Positions 54,515-64,000 of a DNA stretch of 64,000 nucleotides are shown one piece after another. The stretch's first letter is position 1. Each line of letters begins with the position of its first letter. This stretch comes from Puccinia triticina. Lineage: Eukaryota; Basidiomycota; Pucciniomycetes; Pucciniales; Pucciniaceae. The notes under the pieces are model-generated. The model was not told the origin of the DNA and made no database searches. It saw only the letters and a list, made by a program, of their open reading frames with translations. A program made the translations under genes and the position numbers. The stretch spans positions 6,448,001-6,512,000 of the forward strand of contig NC_070561.1 in NCBI RefSeq assembly GCF_026914185.1. The letters run 5' to 3'.

Positions 54515-54736
54515 GGGGGATTCAAAGTTGGCCATGCACGACTTGCATGCAGTTTTGCAAGTTGGTGTTCAAGGATTTTATTGAAGACCAAATTCCAAAA
54601 AAACATTCAAGCAGGCTTAGAGGGTGTAGTACAGTGTGGCTTGCATGCACTTTTGCAACTTGGTGTTCAAGAATGAACTTGAACACCAACTTGCAAAAGT
54701 GCATGCAAGTCGGATCTGGCCAACTTTGAAACCCCC
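54515..54736. mobile_element. 222-bp inverted-repeat MITE
   Basis: Ends GGGGGATTCAAAGTTGGCC and the complement of GGGGGTTTCAAAGTTGGCC, flanked by TA on both sides (54513-54514 and 54737-54738). Inner pairs of ACTTGCATGCA and TTGCAAGTTGGTGTTCAAG fold further. TA flanks suggest the Tc1/mariner type, unproven. Confidence 0.7.
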
Positions 54737-54739
54737 TAT

Positions 54740-56260
54740 TATTTGACTTGAATTGAATTCAAATACAAATACTCAAATTGATTTTATTCAATGTGCTATG
54801 CCCTGCATCTTGCTGCCAATGCAGCGTGTACTGCCAATCACCCCATTTGGGTTTGCTGACTGCACTCAGTGCTACCACATTCCAACCACCCCATTTGGGT
54901 TGACTGACTGCACTGAGTGGTACCACATGCAATGGTGTGCGGTTGTTGCAACGGTAGTTGTGGGCAGGGTATTGGATGGCAAGTCATTCCCAAGAATGGT
55001 AATTGAGGTTATGGGTTTGACCCTTGCTGGGTCTGGTCTAATTTTTGGTGGTTTTGGTGGTCAGAAATGCATCCTGAGGATGGCTTTTTAGCATCCGGAA
55101 GATAACCGGGGGACATCTTTGAAAAGATGTCCCAGGTGTAGTTTGACTATGCATAAATTGGGGATACCTTTTGCTGCGCAACAGGAGGTGCATCCAAATG
55201 ACATCCCCACATTCATCCTTGGGATGACAGCTTCAGCCTGGTGTAATTGGCGCAGCTGGCTTGGAGAGTGATGCGGGGGAGGAATGTGCAGCTATAAATG
55301 TGGATGCTATTATCAAAGCCCAGCCTTAGCCAAATTTAGCAACAGAAACACCACACTGTTATTGTTAAGTCCCCCAGTATCCAAAATTTAAAAAAATTCC
55401 TTGAGACTTTGAGCCCGCGGGGGGTAGGCTGAACTCGCAAAGCAAGCCTCCATCAGGAGGGACTTATGCCGTACCTCCCTGTTCTGGTGCATGGCGAATG
55501 GGTTTTTCATCACTCTTTTCTGTTTCTTTGTTGTAAATCCTCCTTAACACATTATTTATTTCTTTATTTTTTCTCCAGATCAACCCAACATGCTACTGCT
55601 GTGCCTTGTGTTTTTTTTCTCTGTGTACTGACTCACATGTATGCTGGGAAATTATACAAGACAAAATATACTTGAGAGCGCTACTGACCTTTTCATCATG
55701 AAACAGGAGCACAGAAACTCAAATTAATACATAGGCTGTTTGACCCACAGCTGGCTTGAGGAGCGTGCTCAGTAAGGACTTCTATGTAGATCATCAGTAG
55801 GGAGATTTGCCAATAGTCAGCCACCAACAATACCAGTGATTGCCTACAGCCACTGCTGGTCATTTCCAAGAGTGAATCAGGTTCAGAAGTTGCCAAAATG
55901 AGGGACAAACCAGATCTGTGGCTGCCTCCTTCAAACAGAAGAAATGAATCTGATGACTTGTGCATATTGAATATGCATTGTTATGTGTAGTTGTGGAGTG
56001 TGTCTTTGAAAGCGGGCCCAATCTCAGAAAAGTTTTTTCTTCTCTTGCCTTCTCTGGTTCAACCATCATTGAATCAGTGTGGAACATCACACAATCCAAC
56101 CGCTCAAGACTAAAGAAGGCCACTGCAAGAAGGACTAGTGTGTCAGGTAAAGAAGTAACACTATCTCAAGCAGAACTCAATCAATAACACACAAATGTAT
56201 TGACCAAACTAGCTAGATCAAGAGATTGAAGAATTTGTTTTTTCAGGAGGAGTTGAATCA
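54740..56260. other. Gap without recognised gene
   Basis: Short frames only. Near 54820-54930 the segment ACCCCATTTGGGTT..GACTGCACT occurs twice. Near 55065-55230 CATCCTGAGGATG and CATCCTTGGGATG palindromes recur, as at 45935-46110. Nothing else stands out. Confidence 0.5.
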
Positions 56261-56720
56261 TCACATTACAATTGGAGCTTCAGCGCTGTGGTGACGAATA
56301 CGGGCGCGGGGCGCCGGAGCGGCAGGCGGGGTTTCCGGGTGTGCGGTGCTGCGGAGGAAGGGGGCTACGGATGCCCTAGGCGCGGCGTGGATTAGAGTTG
56401 AGGAGGTGGGGCGCATTACTTGAGCGCGGAGCCGCGGTCGGATGCGGCCGAGTTGCGGCGTGCAGAGCGGAGCAGGCTGCGCAGTCCAGGCAGTCCAGCG
56501 CGGACTTTCTAGTAGCTGCGCGGAGCTGGGGGAAGCCGCGGCAGCTGAAGCGGGCGCAGCTGGGGCGGAGGCGGCGAGTAGGATCCCAAGCCTCCGGAGG
56601 CTAGGCAGGGGCGTGGATGATGGATGTGGCGGACTTTTGCCGCTGTCTACGGAGAACAACGGAAGCGCAGAGAACAGTGTGGGAGCGGCGGTGACAGCGT
56701 GCGTGGGATGGGAGGAGGAT
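56261..56720. other. GC-rich island with open frames on both strands
   Basis: GC content is clearly higher than around it. Frames are open on the plus strand (56442-56966, Ala/Gly-rich) and on the minus strand (56659-56261, Pro/Ala-rich, ending PAAPAPRARIRHHS). Overlapping long frames are expected from GC-rich sequence, and neither matches a family I know. Left uncalled as a gene. Confidence 0.3.
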
Positions 56721-58309
56721 CTGTTTTATTGCTGTTGTGTAGTTTTAGTTCTATGTGGGTATGAGAGGCAGTGGGAGTTTTCTCACGGGGGGGGGGGGGT
56801 TCTTTGTGCGGCGGAGGGAGGAGGAGTTTTCTTTACTTACTTATTAGAAGGGGGGATCCTGGGGTATCTCGGATCATCATGGGGGGATTTAGTTATATTT
56901 TTACTTACCTTTTTACGGACTTTTACTTCTTCTTTATGGTTACGGATGCAGAGGATGTTATTGTGATTATTTTACGGGTTATTGATATGTTTATTGGCTT
57001 TTACGGTTTACTCTCTTGGTATTCTCATTGGTTTTACTGCAGATTTTATTAGGGATGGGCATTTGTACCCGGGTACCCGCCATGGGTGCGGGTACTACCC
57101 TAAATTATAACCCAAGTTAGATACCCCTACCCGCACCCGCACCCGCTAAAGCGGGTCAAAGCATGTACCCGGGTACTGGTTTGCAGGTACCCGGGTTCAG
57201 GCGGCGGGTACCAGTTGTTTTATCCTTTTTTTCTTGCAAGAAAATGCTCCTGAGTATTCATTACTAACTAATTTAAGAGCTATTTACCTCAACAATCTCC
57301 TCATACTTCTTACCTTTTCCCTTGCCTTTTTGTATCTCTTTTCTCCTCTGTTCCATCTTCCATGTACGCAACATGCCAGTTCGTATCTTACCGTTTTTTG
57401 CGTAGAAAGAAACTGCCATTCCTTGAGTGAGAGAGGAGTCACTGAGGCGGTGACGCCTCACCGAAACATAATCCCGACCGAAGTTGAATGATTGCTTGAC
57501 GTCCACCGTAGTTGCTGTTTCATACACAAGTTGTCAGATGGTTGTTTCAAAAATATAAGATAGAGAAAAAACATACCTGGACAACTGAGGACATCCATTG
57601 CCATCTGGAGCAGGCCTCCATAATTATTTCCCGCACGCCCTTGGGCAATCCACCACTTTAGAGGGTTCACCGGCTGCCCTTCATCATCCAAATTTAACCC
57701 TCAGGCAAGCCACATAGTGAGTGGATCGCTCAATGCAGTGCCTGTGCGTGCTTCAGAAGCACCACTCAGCCGGGCAAGAACACCTGTCTGAGGCTGGCGT
57801 GCAGATATTAGCAAGATATTAGCAGGCTAGAATAACAATAAGATTGAAATGAAAAAAGAAAGTTGCTTCAGTTTCACTCACCTTTGGGCAGGGATTGGGT
57901 CTAGTCGGAGGTGGCTGAGTTAGAGGTTTGTACTGACTTTCCCACATATCTCTGGCAAGTCGCACGGCCTCAGAAATCCACTTGGGTTCCCACTTCGCCA
58001 GTTTGAAATATTCATCTTTAAAAGATGGGTGCAGAACTTGGGAATTACAAAGTAAGTTGTGTTTATCAGTTTTTATGTCAAAGGTTAATTTATAATGAAA
58101 CTTATTCATAGCAACCCGGTACAGCGGCGAGCAATCCGTAAGGGAATAGTATTTGTTGTCAGACAAAGGGCTGCACGGCAAGCATTCCTCAAGGCCACGG
58201 GGTATAAATCACGCTGATCAGAAATGATGCTTGATAAGTGACTGGTGATTTGGTCGATGAAGACAACCACTTGTGATATTTGCGCCCTGCTGCGAGTTGA
58301 GACCATAAG

Positions 58310-58717
58310 CAACAATGGGAAGTTACTTATGTTACGTTATCCAGCGGGATTTTCGTAATGTAACTTCCCACTGTTACCAGATAACGTGTTATTGTTATCT
58401 GGTGAAACATTCCTGTGCTTGTTTGGATAACGTAACGGAGGGGACTTTCCGCCTTGATGCTGCAAAAAATTACGCCAATAACGCGCTAACCGCGTTATCT
58501 GGCATAAAAGCACTGTAAAATTGGCAAAAAACCCGCTTTATCTGCACGTTATCCTTCTCAGATTGCAGGGGATAACGTAACGGGTCTAATAAAACAGAAA
58601 AAAAGACAAAAAATAACGTAACTAAAACAAAGCTGCCATTAGCACAACAATAACGGCACCAATTCAGTTACGTTATCCGTTACTTTTTGTTACGGATAAT
58701 GTAACTTCCCATTGTTG
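58310..58717. mobile_element. 408-bp MITE with 7-bp duplication in the hAT 2 exon
   Basis: Perfect inverted ends CAACAATGGGAAGTTAC, 7-bp duplication CCATAAG (58303-58309 and 58718-58724). The body repeats GTTACGTTATC and its complement about ten times (58330, 58435, 58550, 58570, 58610, 58670, and others), a likely protein-binding array. No gene. Confidence 0.9.
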
Positions 58718-60740
58718 CCATAAGGGTTATTTCATAGAAGGGTTCTAGTATGTTGAAGAGGTCGCGTGCCAAGTTGAGATCAATTTGGTTGATGTGATAA
58801 GCTTGATCAGTGCCGTGTTGCTTATCCCTCTGCCACTCAAGACTGCATACCAAAATGTTAGTATGTTTGGATTGAGTGGGAAAATAACTACTCACATCGC
58901 CGCCGAGCATCGCTGGATACTGGAGAGTTGCACCAGAGTAGAGTTCCACCTGGTCCTGACGTCCCGCTCAACATTGTGTGGCGTCGAACATTCCTTCTCT
59001 TGACAGATCTCCACTAAGAGCGCCTTGGAGTTTGGCGACTTGTTCAGCTTCCGCGAAATTGCTCGGAACTAGCAATACATATCAGTAATTTTCTGGAATT
59101 TTGAAAACAGGAAATAACAGAATACCTTTGCCAAGCTCTCCTTGCATGATTGGGAAGTGTATACATCATCATTGTCTTCGTCGCTCAAATCATTGATGTC
59201 GCCAGTTTCCAGTTCGAGTTCTTGATCATTGATGGGATTTGTAATACACCCAGAGTTGATTGGATCATTGGATAAGTCTTTATGGGAGTCTTCATCGTTC
59301 AAATGGGTACCTTCGTTGTACCTGTGTATGGTTAGCAAATAATCAGCAGAGTTCACCTGCAAAAAGAGAAGAACATACATACAACTCAATCTGGTGTTCT
59401 GTGTCCTCTTCATCATCTTGGTTGGATTCATCCAAGTCCATGCTCTTGTCAAAGCTGTCCTGCCCACTGTTTTTCTTCTTGTGGCTTCCAAAAGGGTGCA
59501 AAATGACTTGAAAAATCAAATTCAAGATATGCGCGAAACATCAAACCCGTTTGGTCTCGCTGTGGAATCGAGCCCACTTGAACTTCTTGATTTCATTTAC
59601 CATTGTTTGATTATTTGTGGCGTTATCGGTGACTATACCACAGATCTGCAAGAAAAAAAGCAATTGATCCAAGTAATAGATGAAGATAGTAACTCTGACA
59701 TGCTTACCTTGTTTTTTAAACCAAATTTTTCAACAATTATCCGGACGGTGTCGGCCAAATAGGCACCTGTGTGTCTGTCTTTTAACCTAACAAAGTCAAG
59801 AGGCATTGACTCCAATTCAAAGTCCCCATTTTCTCGTTGAACCAAGCAATATATTACCGTTCCTAGGATATCAAACCCATTAGGGGACTGCCAGGCATCA
59901 AGGCCTAAGTACATGGCGCCTTGATGACTCTAGCAACAAGTAAAAATTAGTAAAAATCAGCAACATAAATAAGAAAAAAAGAACAAACTTTGAATGATTC
60001 TATGAGAGACTCCTGTACCGACGTATAAAGCCTGAATATGCCATGGGACACCGTCTTTTGTGTAGGCAAATTTTTCAGGACAATTGGATGCAGAATGTTT
60101 CAATGTGCGCCCTCGCCAAGATCTATGAAAGGGCGAGCAGTTTCAGCGCACCAGATTGCACAGAGCTGGGGGACCTATTCAATAGAACATTCAGTCCTTA
60201 TTGAGTGAGATGAAAAAGAAGCGATTGGATTGACTTACCTTCCGCAGATCTATATCACCGGTTCCAGATACACCAAGTGCGGCAAGTTTGACAGTATCAT
60301 TCACTGCTTGTTGCTTCTTGAGGCAACCAGCAACATGCTTTGAGAGTTTAGTCGGAGACGTATTGTATGTAGGGCGGTGGATTTTTGAGCCACAGCTGCA
60401 GTTTACGACATGAGAAGTGATGAGTGGAAGTAATTGGAAAGAATTCCAGAAAAGAAACTACCCACCTCTTACACAAGAATGCAATCATCCTGCGCCCGTG
60501 TTTGTCGAGTTGGTCAGAAAGCATGGGCGGGTTGTAGTACACATAAGCTGAACTGTTGGAATTGCTGTGCAATTTACGTGCCTGATCTGGAAAATGAAAA
60601 AATTTGTCAGTTTTTCACTTGTTTAGCAATAAAGATTAAAGGTGGAGCTTGCGAGGTACTAACTGAGCTCTTGATCATCAGAAATTTGATGAGTTGTTGA
60701 CGCTTGAGTATTTGCGGGAGTCGTGCTATCACGGTATGTC

Positions 60741-61077
60741 TGTAAGCCCCCTCCTTGGGGTCTCACAAAGCTGTCACAATTATCATTGTTAGATTACATA
60801 ATCCACCAGTACTTAGTCTCAGTCTTTTCCTTCCCTAGCTCAGCAGAGATCCCTGTAGACTGACACATCTCTCTGAGCTAGGTAAGCCATTCACCCCTTT
60901 CACTTTATCCACTCTTTCTCTCTTCTCACCAGTTGTATAGACAGAGATCCCTGTAGACTGACACATCTCTCTGAGCTAGCTCCCGCTCATTCTGAAATAC
61001 AGTCCCTGGTCATAGAAACTTTGCCCTTGTGCCCCTTTCGAGCCACTTCAACAGTGAAGGAGATTCCACTCCTTACA
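60741..61077 (-). mobile_element. 337-bp short LTR-like element, copy 2
   Basis: TGTAAGCCCCC..CTCCTTACA, perfect 5-bp duplication ATGTC (60736-60740 and 61078-61082). Opposite orientation to copy 1 at 4263-4601 and nearly the same sequence. Inserted in exon 1 of the hAT 2 transposase, and removing it restores the frame. Confidence 0.85.
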
Positions 61078-61560
61078 ATGTCAGTCGCTGTTCTTGGTCT
61101 GAATGTTCAGTGAGATTGGACACAGTCGGTTTCTTTCTTCTAGCGACTCTTTTAGAATTAGGAGAGCTACTGGGGTTGTATGTTTGTGGAGATGATTTGC
61201 GGCGCTTCTTGCTTTTGGGCGCCATGACCGTATTGGATTTGTGCTGAGGAGGGTACTGAGTATATTGGTTGGTGGGGCCAGGACCCGGTCCCAAGTGTGG
61301 TTTCACAGGATATGTACATATATGTTACAGGAAAAATGCATATACTTGGTCGTTGCGCGACAACTACGGGTCCCCAATTGGTTCCCCTGCCCAGTGGCAG
61401 AAACGGGCAGGTACCCGGGTGGGTACCCGCCGCTTTTTTTTTGGCAAAACCAGATACCCGCACCCGCACCCGGCACCCGCTGGCGGTTACTAGGACACGT
61501 CAGCAGGTACCCGCCAACGGGTGCCTAGTACCCGCCAACAGGTACCAGGGCCCATCCCTA

Positions 61561-62999
61561 GATTTTATCTTGAGCGGAGTTTCCAGAAGTACTTATCGGA
61601 GAACCCTCAATACACTCGGGAATCTTGCGGGAGGAATGGTGCTGTGGTCATTATGTGACGGAGCATCACTTCCTTCTACCACAGTGTTTGTTTGATCTTG
61701 TTGTCTATTATTTCTTGTGCTTTTTTCATCTCACTAAAACTATGATTATTTCTTTAGCTTTATTTTTGTTCTAGTGTTGTTTTGCTTGTGTCAAATGTAT
61801 TATTGATTTTGTGTTCAGTTCACCCGCATAGATAGTGTCTTTATTCTGTTGGTTGTGTTTCTCACATCTCTTTCTTGTTGTTTGTGTGGCTCATTTTTTA
61901 TTATTTTCACATGTTTTCTTAGTTTTACCAACTACTACATACTACTGGCTGAAAATAAATAAGATTTACAACAAGGAGTGCTTGACCGGACATCACAGTA
62001 AGTTGGCCAATTGCCTTCTCATTTAGCAAACATGTCAACACTGAGCCACAGTATACTTGGCACGTGTCCCTGCTTGCCGGAAGTGAAGTGCGAACTCCCG
62101 TTTAGGAGTCTCTGTGGAGACCCAGCGGGGCTACCCCGTTGGTGCCCTTGCGACAAGGCGTGGTTGACTCGTGAACCACTCCAATTGCCTCCAGCTCAGA
62201 AATACCTGACAATCTTCGCGCCATTCACCAAGAAGCCAACCCAGCATCAGGTTGCAAGTGGGCCAGGCTGTTGAAACTCGTGCGCTCGTGCGCTCTCTGC
62301 GGCGCAACTCACACCGTGAATCATTGAATCAACCGGTATCATCAAACCTAACCTAAACTGTCCGATACTTCTGGCTCTCACGTCTCCACACGGTCGTCTC
62401 TGATCATCGATCCTTAACTCAAATCTTCTTCTCAACAATATCCCCACACGTTCTTCTCTCCCTTCTCGATCGATCATCCGCACCAATTCATTGACTAAGA
62501 TCAGGCAGTCTTTGTACCTCAACTACATTGTCGAATCACTTCTCCGAACTCAAGCTCCGGCGAAGCCTTAACTTGGACAGCCTTTCTGGCTTCCAACTTG
62601 GTGAGAAATGCACCTCCGCATTTCTGATCTCTCGTCAACATGGCTCCTCCGATCTTCAACGCTAACTCCATCTTCCTTTTTCAGTTTCCTGTCATAGATC
62701 TAGTCCTCAATTTTCCATTCTTACATTGTCAGATTTGTTCCTACAATTAGAGGGTTTGTTTCATTTCATTTCTATTTTCTCAATCCTCTCGACGACTAAT
62801 CTTCTTATCAATCCCACACAGCCTATCACACTCTTCTATCGTCCACTATTCTTGTTGTCCTCTTTTGATCATCTACAATAGCCACAGGGTTTGTTTATTT
62901 CATTTCTCTTTCAGTATCATTGTCACATTGCTTGTTCTTACATTTTTTGTTCCCAGTTCTGGTTCTTGGTTGTTTGAAATTTAAGTCAGGTTCTTTACG
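61561..62999. other. Gap with hairpin-rich block and a possible small ORF
   Basis: 62100-62160 holds GGAGTCTCTGTGGAGAC and CGGGGCTACCCCG hairpins like the ends of the 37571-40307 element. At 62639 an ATG in good context (CAACATGG) opens a 36-codon frame (MAPPIFNANSIFLFQFPVID..), preceded by a C/T-rich leader. It could be the first exon of a host gene or nothing. No other support. Confidence 0.35.
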
Positions 63000-63235
63000 G
63001 GCCCAGGCCCGGCCTGCGCTGAAAGGCGGGCTGGGCTGGGCCGGGCCAAAATGAGCCAAAGCTCTGCCCAGCCCATGGCCCAGGAAGCAGTCTTTGGGCT
63101 GGGCTTGGGCTGGGCTCGGGCCGGCCCATGGGCTCTAAGTCAGTCTTGGGGCCGGGCCTGGGTTGGCCCATGGGCTCTGAGTAATGTAGTTACCAGTCGG
63201 GTTGGCAGGTCACCCAGCTCATGGGCATCTAAGTT
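63000..63235. repeat. GGGCCGGGCC/GGGCTGGGC repeat block
   Basis: Dense direct and inverted GGGCTGGGC, GGGCCGGGCC and GGCCCATGGGCTCT motifs. It resembles subterminal sequence of a hAT-like MITE, but no ends or duplication were found. Confidence 0.45.
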
Positions 63236-63375
63236 TTAGATGCCCGGAGGCACTTATTTCTCTCTCTTGAGGTCACTAATATTCAAGAAACCACAATTAA
63301 ATCTTGTATGATATTTTAGATAGTACTCAGGAGCAGCACCGGGTGTTTAAGTTTAATGTATATAAAACATGACAG

Positions 63376-63853
63376 CAACGGTGGGCCAGCTACGCTAACC
63401 GTAGCGTTAGCGTGGCGTAGCGTAGCGGAATTCCGCTAAATTTTAGCGTAGCGTTAGCGGAATTGCGCCTTCTCTGCGCTAACACTACGCGCAAAGGGTG
63501 CGCAGCTAATTTAGCTGTTAGCGTAGCGTTAGCGCAGATGCGCACTATTGCGCTAACGCTACACACGCAGGGCGCAAAAGAGCGCGCGCTACGGTGCGCC
63601 ACAGTGCTTTTAGCTGAAAAAAAGGCCTTTTTTTCCGCTAAAACCGCTGTAGCGCAGTGTAGCATAGCGTAGTGACTGTAGCGGCGCGCTAACACTAACA
63701 AACAATTGGCGCGCTGTTAGCGCCGCTGAAACGTAGCGCAGCGTAGCGGCGCTAACAGCGCGCTAACGCTACTCAAAATGGGCGGGCGCTTTTTGCCGCT
63801 ACGCTAACGCTAAGTGGCCCTGTAGCGTAGTGTAGCGTAGTGGCCCACCCTTG
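63376..63853. mobile_element. 478-bp MITE, 7-bp duplication (CAACGGTGGGCC family, copy 2)
   Basis: Ends CAACGGTGGGCC and GGCCCACCCTTG, perfect 7-bp duplication ATGACAG (63369-63375 and 63854-63860). Nearly identical to 41012-41478, with a small length difference (for example an added CGCACTATTG near 63540). No gene. Confidence 0.9.
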
Positions 63854-64000
63854 ATGACAGAGAAATGAAATCAGGAATCATCAGGATTTGGATTGTTTGA
63901 TGAATGATTGACGGGCTCCCCTCCAGCGCGGCCCGCGCGCACAGTGCTTTTTGGGCTGTATGGCATAATAGATCTGCTGTATATATGGGGTAAAAAGGAG

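Larger units (their letters stand above)
57273..61225 (-). pseudogene. hAT transposase 2 (two insertions, one stop)
   Basis: Starts at ATG 61225 (MAPKSKKRRKSSPQTYNPSS). Exon 1 is interrupted by the 337-bp LTR-like element. Downstream are the BED-like finger (CGSKIHRP), VPQLCAIWCAE, YLGLDAWQSPNGFD (59910-59870), IVTDNATNNQ, then TGA at 59541-59543 where hAT 1 has Arg in IRCFAH, CFAHILNL, and an acidic segment. An exon in EITLMVSTRS is interrupted by the 408-bp MITE (58310-58717). The hAT C-terminal domain is at 57505-57440 (VKQSFNFGRDYVSVRRHRL), with the stop at 57273. Introns are short GT-AG. Beyond these three lesions the gene is well preserved. Confidence 0.85.
57050..61560 (-). mobile_element. 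4.5-kb hAT transposon 2
   Basis: Ends TAGGGATGGGC and GCCCATCCCTA with GGGTACCCG and CACCCGCACCC subterminal repeats. Perfect 8-bp duplication GATTTTAT (57042-57049 and 61561-61568). One transposase gene on the minus strand, homologous to that of hAT 1 but from another subfamily. Hit by a 408-bp MITE and a 337-bp LTR-like element. Confidence 0.93.

Noticed and set aside
44973..55320. A 10-kb PIF/Harbinger element between GAGCATCCACAT (44973) and ATGTGGATGCT (55312)
   Set aside because: The ends share only about 11 bases and the flanks do not give a TTA/TAA duplication; likely two unrelated short ends.
56442..56966. 174-codon plus-strand frame in the GC-rich island
   Set aside because: A long frame exists on the opposite strand too, composition explains both, and the second half becomes a random hydrophobic tail in AT-rich sequence.

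Overview
This is a eukaryotic, repeat-saturated fungal window. I judge it to be from a rust fungus (Pucciniales, probably Puccinia or a near relative). The reasons are short GT-AG introns, hAT transposases with the LGLDAWQSPNGFD-type core, Ty3 gag proteins and a RecQ-like helicase fragment of the kinds I associate with rust genomes, and the near absence of host genes. Nothing bacterial, viral or CRISPR-like was seen. The species is an inference.

Region 1-27330 is one nested stack. A copia element (copia A, about 1579-26832, + strand) sits in the 3' end of a hAT transposase gene (26833-27330, - strand) and is truncated on its 5' side by an LTR (1-1542). Copia A is itself split by (i) a non-autonomous hAT element at 3349-4800, which carries a smaller hAT MITE and a 339-bp LTR-like element; (ii) a 13-kb CACTA-type element at 4818-17829, with about 385-bp terminal inverted repeats and a 3-bp target duplication, filled by about 38 copies of a 173-bp satellite and hit by two solo LTRs and a 3.7-kb hAT element; and (iii) a young copia element (copia B, 20144-26078, - strand) in its 3' LTR. 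Most junctions are fixed to the base by target-site duplications.

Region 27331-36358 holds a Ty3/gypsy element on the - strand (27768-34591) with three gag-region reading frames. Its pol has been deleted down to a chromodomain-like tail and carries an LTR-like insert. A solo LTR of the same family is at 35143-36110. Two hairpin-CTAG ends at 27333 and 36358 look like Helitron 3' termini.

Region 36359-46394 is a mosaic: fold-back MITEs, a TIR element carrying an unrecognised two-part gene (37571-40307), a processed (intronless) copy lying beside its intron-containing relative (41535-42300), a RecQ-type helicase pseudogene, a basidiomycete repeat-protein pseudogene and palindromic repeats.

Region 46395-54134 is a second gypsy-type LTR element inserted in a 21-bp minisatellite. 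It has a broken gag on the - strand, a partial copy of the satellite-bearing CACTA family inside gag, and on the opposite strand a spliced, decayed Zn-cluster-like gene. Region 57050-61560 is a complete 4.5-kb hAT element, disrupted by a 408-bp MITE and a 337-bp LTR-like element. The window ends with a 478-bp palindromic MITE.

Nearly every coding region is decayed. A recurrent lesion is TGA where CGA (Arg) is expected, as C-to-T change at CpG would give. The strongest candidates for something new are the satellite-filled CACTA family, a group of four MITEs with 7-bp target duplications and CAA-starting inverted repeats, and the spliced retrocopy.
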